Below the pieces are notes generated by a model. That model was not told the DNA's origin. It searched no databases and saw nothing but the letters and a program-made list of their open reading frames with translations. The position numbers and the translations under genes were made by a program. 64,000 bases of DNA, taken from the NCBI RefSeq assembly GCF_964355755.1, contig NC_092674.1, forward strand, positions 26,090,001 to 26,154,000. Direction: 5' to 3'. Each line of letters begins with the position of its first letter. Positions within the stretch are counted from its first letter, which is position 1. Origin of the DNA: Antedon mediterranea. Taxonomy: Eukaryota; Echinodermata; Crinoidea; Comatulida; Antedonidae. Below, one piece after another: positions 33,301 through 42,940 of the stretch.

Positions 33301-36300
33301 CATTCATACCTCTAAATCACTAGGTTGACTAGGCTTAGATTCACTTAAAAATGGAACTAATAAACATAACTCTCTGATAAAAAACTACTTCAAATTTGTT
33401 ACTATACTATCAAAATAAATATACCTTTGATGGACCCGTTCGTTCTGGTATGCCTGCTCTTCTCTGAATCTCAGCTACGCCAGCGGCAGTTCGTTGTTTG
33501 TCTAACCTGCAAGAAAGCCAAGTTAAATACAAATATTGAAAGACCTAAAGCTCTGTCTACACTATCAAACTGATGATGTGGCCATATATGGGTGTGATGA
33601 TGTCATATCACTACCATATTTGGTCACATCACACTTTATTTGGCAAACTAGTGTAGACAGAGCTAAATACAAAGGATAACCACCAGTGAAACCTATAATA
33701 TGAAAGGACGATAAACTCAAACTTACTGTGATTGTGATGGCGGTAATGACGCAAGTACTGAGTTTATACCTTCTGAGCTCAGCGCCCTCTGTTGTGCAGC
33801 TGTTTCTGCACTTAACCGTACACCTGTAAAAAAATGTAATAAAACAAACATTAGTATTATACAGTTTTGTTTGTTTGTTTTTTTTCGAATCCATACATCA
33901 TACATTTTTATAAAAGAGGTCGATACATAAATAACAGTCAAAAGATAAAACATCAGGAGAAAAACATAGGAGAAACATATGAAGATGAATAGATTCGGGA
34001 CAACCCAATTAATCCTAAATAAGAATTACTTTTCATTGGGGTCCGAATAAAGTATCGAAAAGCACAAAACAATAAAAAATGAAAAAGTATGAAAGAAAAA
34101 AAGACAAACTACTCAACTCTCCTAAAACAGGACTTAAAATAAAACTTGAGGTCCAAAAAGACAATCAGAATACACAAAACTTTCCAGAAAAACAACCAAA
34201 GGGTGTTCGGTATTGGGAGAGTTGGCTGTATGGATTCTCGGCTGTATTACAGTAGATAGAGACCACCAAATTGTATAAACATCGACAAGATATCTAAAAT
34301 ACAATATATTCAGAGACAAGCACCTGAAGAATGAGGTACAGCCTGTAGTGCATTTATTGAAATTTTAACTAGCGTCTTTGACTATTTATTTCAAAATAAC
34401 AATATTACCTGGTTCATTTGGAAATGGATGTCCAGTAGTTATCTGCGTTTCCAATTCAGATTCTGGTCCAGCTTCTAAAATGTTAAGATAAATAAAGGTA
34501 TAAAAATTGTAAAATGAAGTGCTGATCCTAACATGTTTTTATCTTATGAATTTTGCAATCTAGAAAAATGTTAATGTGTAAATAAGAAAAATTATTTTTA
34601 CCTTCTGGAATTATATTATCGTTTACTTGAGGCCTGACAGATTGAAATGAGCTGTCTCTGGTTGCCATCAATTGCTTTACTAAGCCATACTCATCTCTAG
34701 CTTTACAGCTTAGCTTGGTAAGTTCACTAATGGGAAATAAGAAGGTAAAACACTTGGTGTGTGATTTACGTATTTTACTGCACCGCAAAAAAAGGGTGAA
34801 AAATGTAAGCAGTGTGCATATGCTTATACACTGTAATGTTTTTTTCGATGGATTTTAGGCAATCAACAAATAATTTTTTCAATCATACAGTTATGCACTG
34901 TAGGCCAATCTTTTAAGAGTTAAGTCGTTATTAAAAAAATAAATCTTTTTACCTTGCTTCATTTAAATCTGGTGGCTGAATATTATCAGCGATAAACATA
35001 TCATGTGACCTCTTTAGTGAACGGAATACAAGAGTATGAACTGAATGTTTAGTCACTTCCGGCTGAAAAAAAACGTTTCGTAAAATTTTTAAAATTGAAG
35101 AGATGCAATCACGCCGGTGGTGTATATGTTATGCGCGATTTGAACGATTTGCGCAAGCAACGTATTAAATTGCGCAAGTAATCTGCAAATTGCGCAAGGT
35201 TTTTTTCGACAGATTGTGAAATCATGCACACCCATATTTTTATAGTAATTTCTAAGAATGATTCAAAATTAAAGATAATATCGCATTTCCTTATTTTTTG
35301 TAGTAGTGAAAATATTGTTATTGTTAGCATACGTCGAAGACCCGACAAAGGACCACAAAGGTGGTGTTCCCGGCGGGCAGGTGCACGGCGGGCGGCTAAT
35401 ACTACTCTAGCCTACTACTGGCTATGTTTTGATAGCAAGTCTAAACGTTGGTGGCGGTAGACTATGTTGTGTATTACTACATTAATTTTTTTTATTTTTA
35501 CATTTATTTTGATTTATTTTAAGTTACAATGAGTGATAATATTATTTAATTGTGTATGCCATTTATGTTGTGTATTATACACACGTTATCTTCGCATTAT
35601 TATGTTTCATTTTGAGTTATTAGTTTCGAATAAATTATTATTATTGTTATTGTTAACCGATCGTCGACGTTAGCACGCATTCTGGTAGAATTCTGCTGCG
35701 CAATTTGACAATTTTACAAATTGTGCAGCGCAATTTGAAATTGCGCAAGGATTTTCTTGCGCAATTTGATATTGCGCAAGTTAATATTGCGCAAGAAAAT
35801 CCGTGCGCAATTTGAAATTGCGCAAGAATTCTTTGCGCAATTTCAAATTGCGCAAGGAATTTTTTGCGCAATTTCAAATTGCGCAAATCGTTCAAATCGC
35901 GCATAACATATACAAAAAAAATTGTTTTCTTTCATTAATAAATTATATCAATGGATAGAATATATTAATATTTAATCAAGTTTCCACAGTACAGAGTAAG
36001 CAATCAATAAGGAAAAAGGAAAATAGAATTTAATACAAACAAATATTAAATCAAGAAAAAAAATGCATTAATTTACAAATTTATAAAAATACGTAAACAA
36101 AGTATTGCAAAACCGATTTCTGTACATTACGACAATAAGTTGATTAAATCCAAATGTATAATACACGATTGGAAGGTACTTTGCATAGCTAAGCCCTTAA
36201 GCCCGAGTAATAAGATGTTTACAGCCGGGGAAACGGGTCCGCCTAAAAACCGGAAAAAACCAAAAAAAAACGGAAAATACCAAAAAATACCGGAAAAAAA

Positions 36301-39300
36301 CAAAAAATACCGGAAAATACCAAAAAAAATGACTATTTACCAGAAAAAAAGACAGGAAATTACCGGAAAAAATTGTAGAATTGTGATATTTCACGAATAG
36401 AGGGCGCATTTATAAATAATATCGATTTTTCTGATTGCTGCCCTCTATACATTTATTTAATTGATTTTGAATGTGTATTTGTAACTGTACAATTAGAAAT
36501 AATAAAATGTCCATGTATTCACATAAAACTTCAGTATAAATATTATTTTATGCTTCGCATCTCTAAATGAAATGTTAAGGAATATCATTTCACAAATCCA
36601 ATGAAAGTAGTTGTTGATAACTTTCTTTTATTTGTTGCATAATAGGCTATATTATTGAAGTCTTAGATGTTTGAATGAGATGAGAAGGACCTCCACCGGT
36701 AGTCTACGGAATGTGGGCCGGCTATCCTTAATCCTATCCTAAAATCTTTGATTTGATACGAAATTGTAGGTCGTATTTCAAAATGTAATTGGCTGTTATT
36801 TATGATGACATTTAATTATGTATTATTCCTTTCAGTGGTGAAAAAAGGGAGCACCGAGGACAAGCGACAAGCTCATCCGAATCAGACGAAAGCATTGACA
36901 AGTCAAGACAACGCAAAGGGCACGAAAAGCTAGATGGTAAGAATAATTAAGCCAATGAGGTATTGATGTCATAATTTCATAAATAATACTGTAAACAATT
37001 TAACTCCACAAAACCCATTTAGGCCTAACTTGTTTAATTCAAAAACAGTTGCCCCTGAACACAGATAATTACTGTCATAATTACCAGTGCTTTTATATTT
37101 TTTTTGCTATTTTCGTCTGTTTAGAATCGTTGTCCTCCATGCCAGAAATAGAATCCGATGACATGACGTTCAAAGCGAAAAATGTGACGAAAGAAAACAA
37201 AACAAAAAGAAAACAAAAACAAAGAAAGGGTAAAAAAAATTAATATTTGAAATATAAACTTGAACAAATTTTCAAAATAATGTACAAGTAAAAATTCAGA
37301 ATTAATTGATTTAGATTGTTTGGGTTTCTCTTAGGTTCAAAATTCCGCAAAACGATTCCAACAGAAGCTTACGAATCATTGCCTCGTGCAAATAGGCCTA
37401 AGCTGGAAAAAGAGAAAGACAAGAAAACAAATTACAAGCAAAATCAACAACCAAAAGGTAAGAAACCGCATACTGTTAACAAGCGTTAAGCTTGTTTTCC
37501 TGTCGACGTAACGTTACGGCGAGTTGCGTTGAGTTGCGTTGAATTTTGAAAGCGTTTGATGACATAAAAACATTTCGTATAAGGTCAAAACCACACAAAA
37601 AAATCGTGAAACAGCGGCCCATTTACAACTATATTAAAAGTGTGGTCTTATTTTCTCTATGTAATTCAGGGTCGTTGTCCCCGATCATAATTTCATCGGA
37701 ATCAGACGAAGCACCGCTGCACACGGATTCAAAGCAGGAAAAACGGAAAACGGAGAGAGAACAAAAAAATGCAGAAACGAAAGGTGACTTACTTTTTCCT
37801 ACAAAATATTTTTCTCTTTTATCTACCTTGTTTACTTATACTCTAAATTATTAAATGTTTGCATACATTTTAAACGCATATCTTAAGCAATAAATAAGAA
37901 GTGGTAACAAAGTTATGTTCCAATGATAAACTCGACCGTTAGTAACAGTTATATTTCTTGTACAATAGGTGTACCATCGTCTAATGCAAAACAACTTAAC
38001 AATGAAGATGTATGTTCATCATCTGACACAGATTCAGTGCCAGAATTTTACTGGAAGGATGAACCAAAATGGACCGAAATTCCCACATCAATGGATGCTG
38101 AACCACCAAGGGCCGTATCGTCCTCTGACCCAGAGTCGATTGAAGATCAGCATTCACAGACACCAAACAGACAGGGAAACAAGCCGGAAAAGGAGAAAAG
38201 CAGGAAAACAAAGTACAAGAAAAATAAACAAACAAAAGGTAAGGTCAAACATGTTAAATAACACATCTTTTAATAAAAACTAAATAATCAGCCGAACCAA
38301 CGCTGCAGACGGAAATTTAAAAAACCCACAATAATACGGCAAAAGAAAAATAGATCAAAACAAAAATACAGAAACAGACGGCTACTTATTTCTCGACATT
38401 TTGTTTACAATTTTTCACCCATTAAGATTATTAAATGTTTTGCAAAAAAAGATGACGCCTGCCTAAATTAATTAATAAAAAGTAGCAAATCTCAAACAAT
38501 TGACGAAATCTTTGAACTTGTTTAATCCATTTCTTTTATTATAATAGGTGTACCATCGTCTAATGCAAAACAACATAAAAATGAAGATGTATGTTCATCA
38601 TCTGACCTAGATTCAGTGCCAGAATTTTACTGGAAGGATGAACAAAAATGGTCCGAAATTCCCACATCAATGGATGCTGAACCATGTAGGACGGTATCAT
38701 CCTCTGACCCAGAGTCGATTGAAGATTTCAAATGGAGGAATACATTCTACAGATCACATCCACCCTCGGTATCCTCGGACTTAGAGTCGCTTCAAGGACA
38801 GGGTATCAAATTGACAGGTAGATTTCTTGGAATCAGTCGCGTGAGACAAATTTTGGTACACACCCCAATTAGTGAAGTTGTCAATGAGGTTCCTTGTGGC
38901 ATAAAAGAAAACGTTGCATTTGTTGTAGACAATGGAGAAAACTTCGCACTCAGGGCAGATGGTAAACGCAGTATTTTTTACGATGACTGTGGTACTTGGC
39001 ATTCATCTCAAACTACAACACCTCGAACAATAATTGCTATGATGAATGGCGTTATGATAACTGTGGTTAAACGGGATGGTGTGTACTGTACAAAGGTAAA
39101 AGGTGCCTGGACACCAATGAACCCACAACCTGAAAACATAATGTTAGTGTGCCGATGTTACATGACTCTTAAACGTGACCCTTCTTTCCGAAAAAGGGTC
39201 ACGTGGATAGATAAATCTTTTCCCGACGAGTCAACAAATCTAGCGTTGGTGGAATACCTAGGCAAATTTCCTAAAACAAAGAGAAGTCACGGAAACAGAA

Positions 39301-42300
39301 ATACACCCGGAACCGAATATATAAGAACCGCAAAAAGTACAATGATGGCAGCAAAACATAGACTTTCTGCCACGCAAGCCCCAAGAGACGTTTATACTGA
39401 TCTCTTGTTAAATGAAAGCAACGCTAATCCTAGAGACATGAAACAGATACGAAATATAAAATATAGTATGAAAAGGAAAGAAAAGGGACATCATGCAGGA
39501 CAGAATACAGCAGACGAAATACAAACGATCTTGACGAAGCTTACTGACAATGAATTTGTCAAGAAAGTATACGCTGTAGGTGACAAACCACCAAGTGTAG
39601 TTCTTTATACAGAAGATCAAATAAGTGACATGAAGAGATTTTGTTGTGGGCCGGTAGAAAAATCTATTGTTGGAGTAGACCGGACTTTCAACCTGGGTGG
39701 TTGTTTTCTAACCTTAACTGTATTCAAACACCGGTTAATGCGTCGAACAACCACTAATGAACACCCGATATTTATTGGACCTATGTTCTTGCACTGGGAT
39801 GGGTTATATGAGACCTTTCTAGATTTCTTTGTGCATCTAAAAGGGAAGTTAAATTCAAGAGATTTTGAGTCTGAAGTGCATCTGGCCGATGACATAATTA
39901 TTGGTTCTGACCAAGAGAAAGCGCTGGTAAAGGCAATAAAGTTTTGTTTTCCTTCGTCCCATCACATATTATGCACACGGCATATAAAAGAAAACATCAT
40001 ACAATTCCTGAGGGACAAAGAAGGGGTTAGCAAAGAACAACGAAATAGGATAGTGAATATGATTTGCGGAGAATTACTCAATAGCGAAAATGACAGAGAA
40101 TTTGAGGCGAAAGCTCTAGATATAGAAATCTACTTAAACCAATTAGCCCCTGGTTTCTTAAACCATTTTAGAAATACACTTCTACCCACTATAAAAGAAA
40201 AAGTGTTCTCTCCGCGCCGAAAAGAAACGGTAATTCCAAAAAAATGGACAAACAATAATTGTGAAAGTATTAATCACATATTGAAATTGGCAATTAATTG
40301 GCAACCAAAAAAACTACCGGAACTTGTTGACATCCTGCAGAAAGTTGTACAGCTGCAGTACGCTGATGTTCGACAAGCACTACACGGACAGGGGAATTAT
40401 TATATTGTAGACAAAAAAATCGTGGTAGCGCATGCGATATGGGCTGGGAAACAAGATGACGAAAGAAATCGTCTATACTCCAAGTTCATGAGAGTTCAAC
40501 TAAACGCAAACATTTCAAAAACTTCAATATCATCCACTGACGGAAAATTGAAAATTAAAAAAAAAATCATCTGGAACAGCAAAAAAACCAGGCCAAAGAA
40601 AACGACCGCGATCAAGCTAGACTCGTTCGAAAATCGGAAAGAGTAATTAGTATTTGATTACAGCCTTACCATTTACATATTATATTATTTTGTGCATAAT
40701 TCTCTTCAATTCTCTGTCATTTTCGCTATTGCTTTTATTCCAAATTAATAATCGCTTTTATTAATCTTAATTTTAATTCATTTAATTACATCATCGGTCA
40801 GACTCAAAATCTCTCTTATCTTCCCTTTAAGAAATCTAGAAAGGTCTCTCATAACCCATCTCAGTGCAATAAATTTCGGGTGTTCTACGCATTGTTTGTC
40901 TTCTGTATTTTTTCCCGGATGTCCCTTTTCTTTTTTCCATGATATTCCTTACTTTATATTTCGTATCTGCTTCATGTCCCTAGGATTAGGAATTTCTTCC
41001 ATTTAACAGTAAAAAGGAAGGCAATGATTTATTGAGTTATATAACCATAGGCCTATTTCATATATTATAAATAACTATTCTTTTCTTGATTTAAATACCA
41101 TAGGAGATCAGTTAAACTGTACTGCCGGTAATAATGTACTATAGATACAATGTAACGATAATGTGATGATATGATATTCTATAGGTGGTCCTACACGGTC
41201 TAAACTAATTATAATACTGAACACGTTTTAATATTTAAATAACAATACAAGTATATAAACAAAATAATTAATGTTATTTATCACTGTAGTTATTTTTAGT
41301 GTGATTATGTTTCAACTTCATTGTATATGAAAAAAGCAACACAACTTTACAATTTTAATTTAAAAATCTAAAATATTGGCGCGTTCTTACTGTATACCTT
41401 TTACAATTTTTTTCATTGATATTGATACAATCTGTAAGGCTAGTATTAGTTGTAGGCCTTACTGTAGTGTTAAACATAATTATTTGATTTTCTTGAATTT
41501 GATTAATTTGTAGAAATGTTAGTGCTGAGGGTTGGCACGATCTTTGTTGTTACTGTTATTTTGTATCATTTATTGTTGGTTATTGTAGAAAGTACCTTAT
41601 ACTTACGGTCTAAACGTTAATAATTATAATTAGCCTATAATTAATTATATATAAATTGAGGGAGTGCTGTTCCGCCGTACCAGGCCCAGAGTGTTAAAAA
41701 GTCGCTATCCAGTTTGAACATGAAAGCCCCAGTGCTCGAATGTTCAGGACATCTGCATATGAAGCAGAAGGTTCCGGGTTCGAATCTTTTTTTTTTCATT
41801 ATCACAGATGTCCTCATCTTATCGTGTCAAATTAATTAATTAATTAAATTTAAGTATATCACCGGGCGGTTTAAAATAAATGTTCTTTGTCTGTTGTGTT
41901 TATATAGATATAATTATATCAATTTATTTATATTTATTTATACAGTACAGTATATAATATTAATGTTATCATGAAAAATAAGCATGAACGAGTATTTTGG
42001 ATTGGAATGATCTGTGCCAAATAAATGGACAATTTAAAAGTTCTGAAACAGATAATGCGGTGTTTTTTTTTTATATATATATGTATAATTTATGAAAATA
42101 GTGTAATGGGATAAATTGGCCAAAAGGGGTGACTTGGTGCGTACGTGCCTACAAAAAAAATATATTGATTAAAATTAATAATAATATTACAGTATTGTAA
42201 ATATTTATTTTTTTAGACCTCGATTAACTACAGCAAGAATGGCCGCCTATATTTTATTATTATTTTAACCATAATCTGACTGCGCCCTCTATACAAAGAT

Positions 42301-42689
42301 GTTTACTTGTGGCGTTTGACGATCGACTTTGACACAAATCACATTTAATTTATTTGTTACTAGCCTATCTGTTGTTTTTTCCGGTAAATAGTCATTTTTT
42401 TTGGTATTTTCCGGTTTCTTTTGGTATTTTTTTGTTTTTTTCCGGTATTTTTTGGTTTTTTCCGGTGTTTTTTGGTTTTTTCCGGTTTTTAGGCGGACCG
42501 GGGGAAACTGAAAGTTCACCCACTGAGATAGCGGTAACTGGCTGGGCCTAGAATAGGCCAGATAGAAATCTATTTTAAATTTCAACCTGACGATCGATTA
42601 AAAGGAAAACTGTATAGCATGTTCAGAAAAAATATTACACCTAAAATGATATTAGGTTTTATTCATCTTACCTGTGCCTCCATTGCCAT
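27319..42689 (-). CDS. PLRG1: Pleiotropic regulator 1, WD40 spliceosome component
   Basis: Twelve minus-strand exons: 42689-42672, 35062-34953, 34726-34602, 34474-34409, 33823-33727, 33506-33425, 32996-32787, 32302-31970, 31704-31586, 31100-30961, 30561-30368 and 27378-27319. They sum to 1554 bp, 517 residues (human about 514). All phases close. Family blocks seen are [19 protein letters not shown] near the start, the linker [20 protein letters not shown], and WD40 repeats from about residue 206 onward, with [63 protein letters not shown] and [12 protein letters not shown]. The C-terminus is [12 protein letters not shown]. The protein is a nuclear core factor of the Prp19/CDC5L complex in pre-mRNA splicing. 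The start MAMEAQ has a second ATG two codons in. Intron 1 holds a MULE and a palindrome element; intron 11 holds a LINE. The gene is head to head with the kinesin. Confidence 0.95.
27655..27762 (+). mobile_element. SINE 3' fragment, partner of 41745-41890
   Basis: CACAGATTTCCTCATCTT, an AATTAATTAATT run, AGTATATTACGTGCGGTTTA and AATGTTCTGTACC align in order with the second half of the tRNA-like element at 41745-41890. The tRNA-like head is missing here. It lies in the last intron of PLRG1. Confidence 0.6.
28862..30157 (+). mobile_element. 5'-truncated LINE retrotransposon with target-site duplication
   Basis: The insertion is bounded by the 14-bp direct repeat ATTATATAATAAAA (28848-28861 and 30158-30171) and ends in a long A run (about 30136-30158), the mark of target-primed reverse transcription. 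It is + strand, opposite to PLRG1, in the last intron of that gene. Coding remnants at 28900-29300 and 29409-29993 come from the C-terminal part of a non-LTR reverse transcriptase polyprotein. A stretch near 29180-29330 is disrupted by what looks like extra low-complexity sequence. The tight duplication and intact tail suggest a fairly recent insertion. Confidence 0.9.
28900..29993 (+). pseudogene. Non-LTR retrotransposon polyprotein, C-terminal remnant
   Basis: The first open part (to about 29180) has the post-reverse-transcriptase pattern W.N..I....NW...GI..V..LLN..EQF....VEDTYGI. The second (29409-29993) has KWAENKF, IYLAPHT, and the zinc-binding region [20 protein letters not shown] with conserved Cys and His, then VKRIWNLL. 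The two parts are separated by a disrupted segment, and the polymerase and endonuclease domains are absent, so no active protein can be made from this copy. Confidence 0.8.
31883..32036 (-). repeat. 77-bp tandem duplication covering the end of PLRG1 exon 8 and its splice donor
   Basis: TACATTTACCTGAGGTTCTG occurs at 31884 and again at 31961, 77 bp apart. Each copy carries the exon end and the GTAAAT donor on the minus strand. The distal copy (31883-31959) is intronic for the normal transcript. Using its donor would extend the exon by 77 nt and shift the frame. Confidence 0.85.
33109..33146. repeat. Perfect 16-bp hairpin in PLRG1 intron
   Basis: CATAGAGATATTATAG at 33109-33124 is followed after a 6-nt loop by its exact reverse complement at 33131-33146. 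It is AT-rich. It could be a small MITE remnant or a structured RNA; the stem is short for a microRNA precursor. Confidence 0.8.
33547..33664. mobile_element. MITE family B copy
   Basis: Ends are AAAGCTCTGTCTACACTATC and GTGTAGACAGAGCT. The core has GATGATGTCATATCACTACC and ATTTGGTCACATCACAC. Located in a PLRG1 intron. Confidence 0.9.
35121..35914. mobile_element. TTGCGCAA palindrome element
   Basis: The two ends are a perfect inverted repeat of 36 bp, starting TGTATATGTTATGCGCGATT on the left and ending AATCGCGCATAACATATACA on the right. Inside each end are clustered TTGCGCAA words, more on the right (35690-35890) than the left (35150-35205), alternating with AATTTGAAATT. The centre is unrelated AT-rich sequence with a GC-rich patch near 35335-35400. 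No transposase is visible. It sits in PLRG1 intron 1, 320 bp from the MULE. Confidence 0.85.
36836..40646 (+). CDS. MULE transposase, multi-exon
   Basis: Predicted exons are 36836-36936, 37125-37229, 37335-37457, 37670-37783, 37969-38238 and 38548-40646; an upstream first exon with the ATG was not identified. The assembled part is about 937 residues. The last exon alone has an open frame of 676 residues from 38616. It contains a probable all-beta N-terminal region ([16 protein letters not shown] through YCTKVKGAW) and then the DDE transposase core: first Asp in [10 protein letters not shown] (about residue 353 of that frame), second Asp in [10 protein letters not shown] (about 430), followed by CTRH (about 453), and the candidate Glu in NNCESINH (about 547). 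The small upstream exons each start and end in phase 1 (except the first, which starts in phase 2) and encode acidic SSESDE or SSDPES patches followed by Lys/Arg-rich tails. No frameshift was found in the core, so it may be functional or recently active. Confidence 0.85.
37670..38760 (+). repeat. Segmental tandem duplication inside the MULE transposase gene
   Basis: Exon 37969-38238 and the start of exon 38548 share [39 protein letters not shown] and SSDPESIED, about 580 bp apart. The non-coding stretch 38285-38450 is a decayed copy of exon 37670-37783 and its following intron. So an exon-intron-exon unit of about 580 bp was duplicated in tandem; one exon copy decayed and the other was fused to the catalytic exon. 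Confidence 0.85.
41745..41890 (+). mobile_element. tRNA-derived SINE-like element inside the MULE
   Basis: The segment has a tRNA-like anticodon arm (TCTGC, loop ATATGAA, GCAGA) and a B-box-like GGTTCCGGGTTCGAATC, followed by a T run and the tail CACAGATGTCCTCATCTT with AATTAATTAATT. The T-arm does not pair well and no intact acceptor stem is seen, so it is not a working tRNA. The tail matches 27655-27762. Confidence 0.6.
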
Positions 42690-42940
42690 AGTTTTAGGCA
42701 AATAAAAAAGAAGATAAAACGCACGCTCGACGACGACGAACGAGAGGCCAAACAAAAATTGAACTATGAACTCAACTCCAAAGACTTGCCGCCGTGACGT
42801 AATAGTTGCCTAGCTGACTGTAAACTGACGGAATCTACAACGTTGATGGTTTCTAGTAACTCCGCTGAAAAACACTATAATTTTCGCATTTAATATATAT
42901 AATAACTTCAAAGTCAAGTTTTGTTCTGTAGATAAATATC
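42690..42940. promoter_or_regulatory. Probable bidirectional promoter of PLRG1 and kinesin
   Basis: PLRG1 starts at 42689 on the minus strand and the kinesin probably begins within about 250 bp on the plus strand. The interval is less AT-rich than its surroundings. It contains a CRE-like GTGACGTAA (about 42794-42802) and GTTGCCTAGCTGAC at 42805-42818, which resembles an RFX X-box (two inverted GTTGCC half sites). X-boxes mark ciliary genes; here that is inference from one imperfect match. Confidence 0.5.

Larger units (their letters stand above)
36235..42500 (+). mobile_element. Complete-looking MULE DNA transposon, about 6.3 kb
   Basis: The left end (from 36235) reads GGTCCGCCTAAAAACCGG, followed by CCGGAAAAAACC/ATACCGGAAAATACC repeats. 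The right end (to 42500) is the inverted copy, ending CCGGTTTTTAGGCGGACC. The inverted ends are each roughly 150-200 bp and made of short tandem units. The sequence GGGGAAAC lies just outside both ends (36227-36234 and 42501-42508), fitting the 8-9 bp duplication of Mutator-like elements. Both ends also share AGAGGGCGCA (about 36400) and TGCGCCCTCT (about 42283) at their inner edges. The element carries a transposase gene on + and lies in PLRG1 intron 1, opposite to PLRG1 transcription. Confidence 0.92.

Noticed and set aside
38616-40646. Transposase frame as a single-exon host gene starting at 38616
   Set aside because: Good acceptor at 38547 with phase-matched upstream exons, all inside transposon ends; it is the last exon of the MULE transposase.
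41745-41820. Functional tRNA gene with a 7-nt loop and anticodon ATG
   Set aside because: Acceptor and T stems do not pair, and the tail recurs elsewhere as a SINE.
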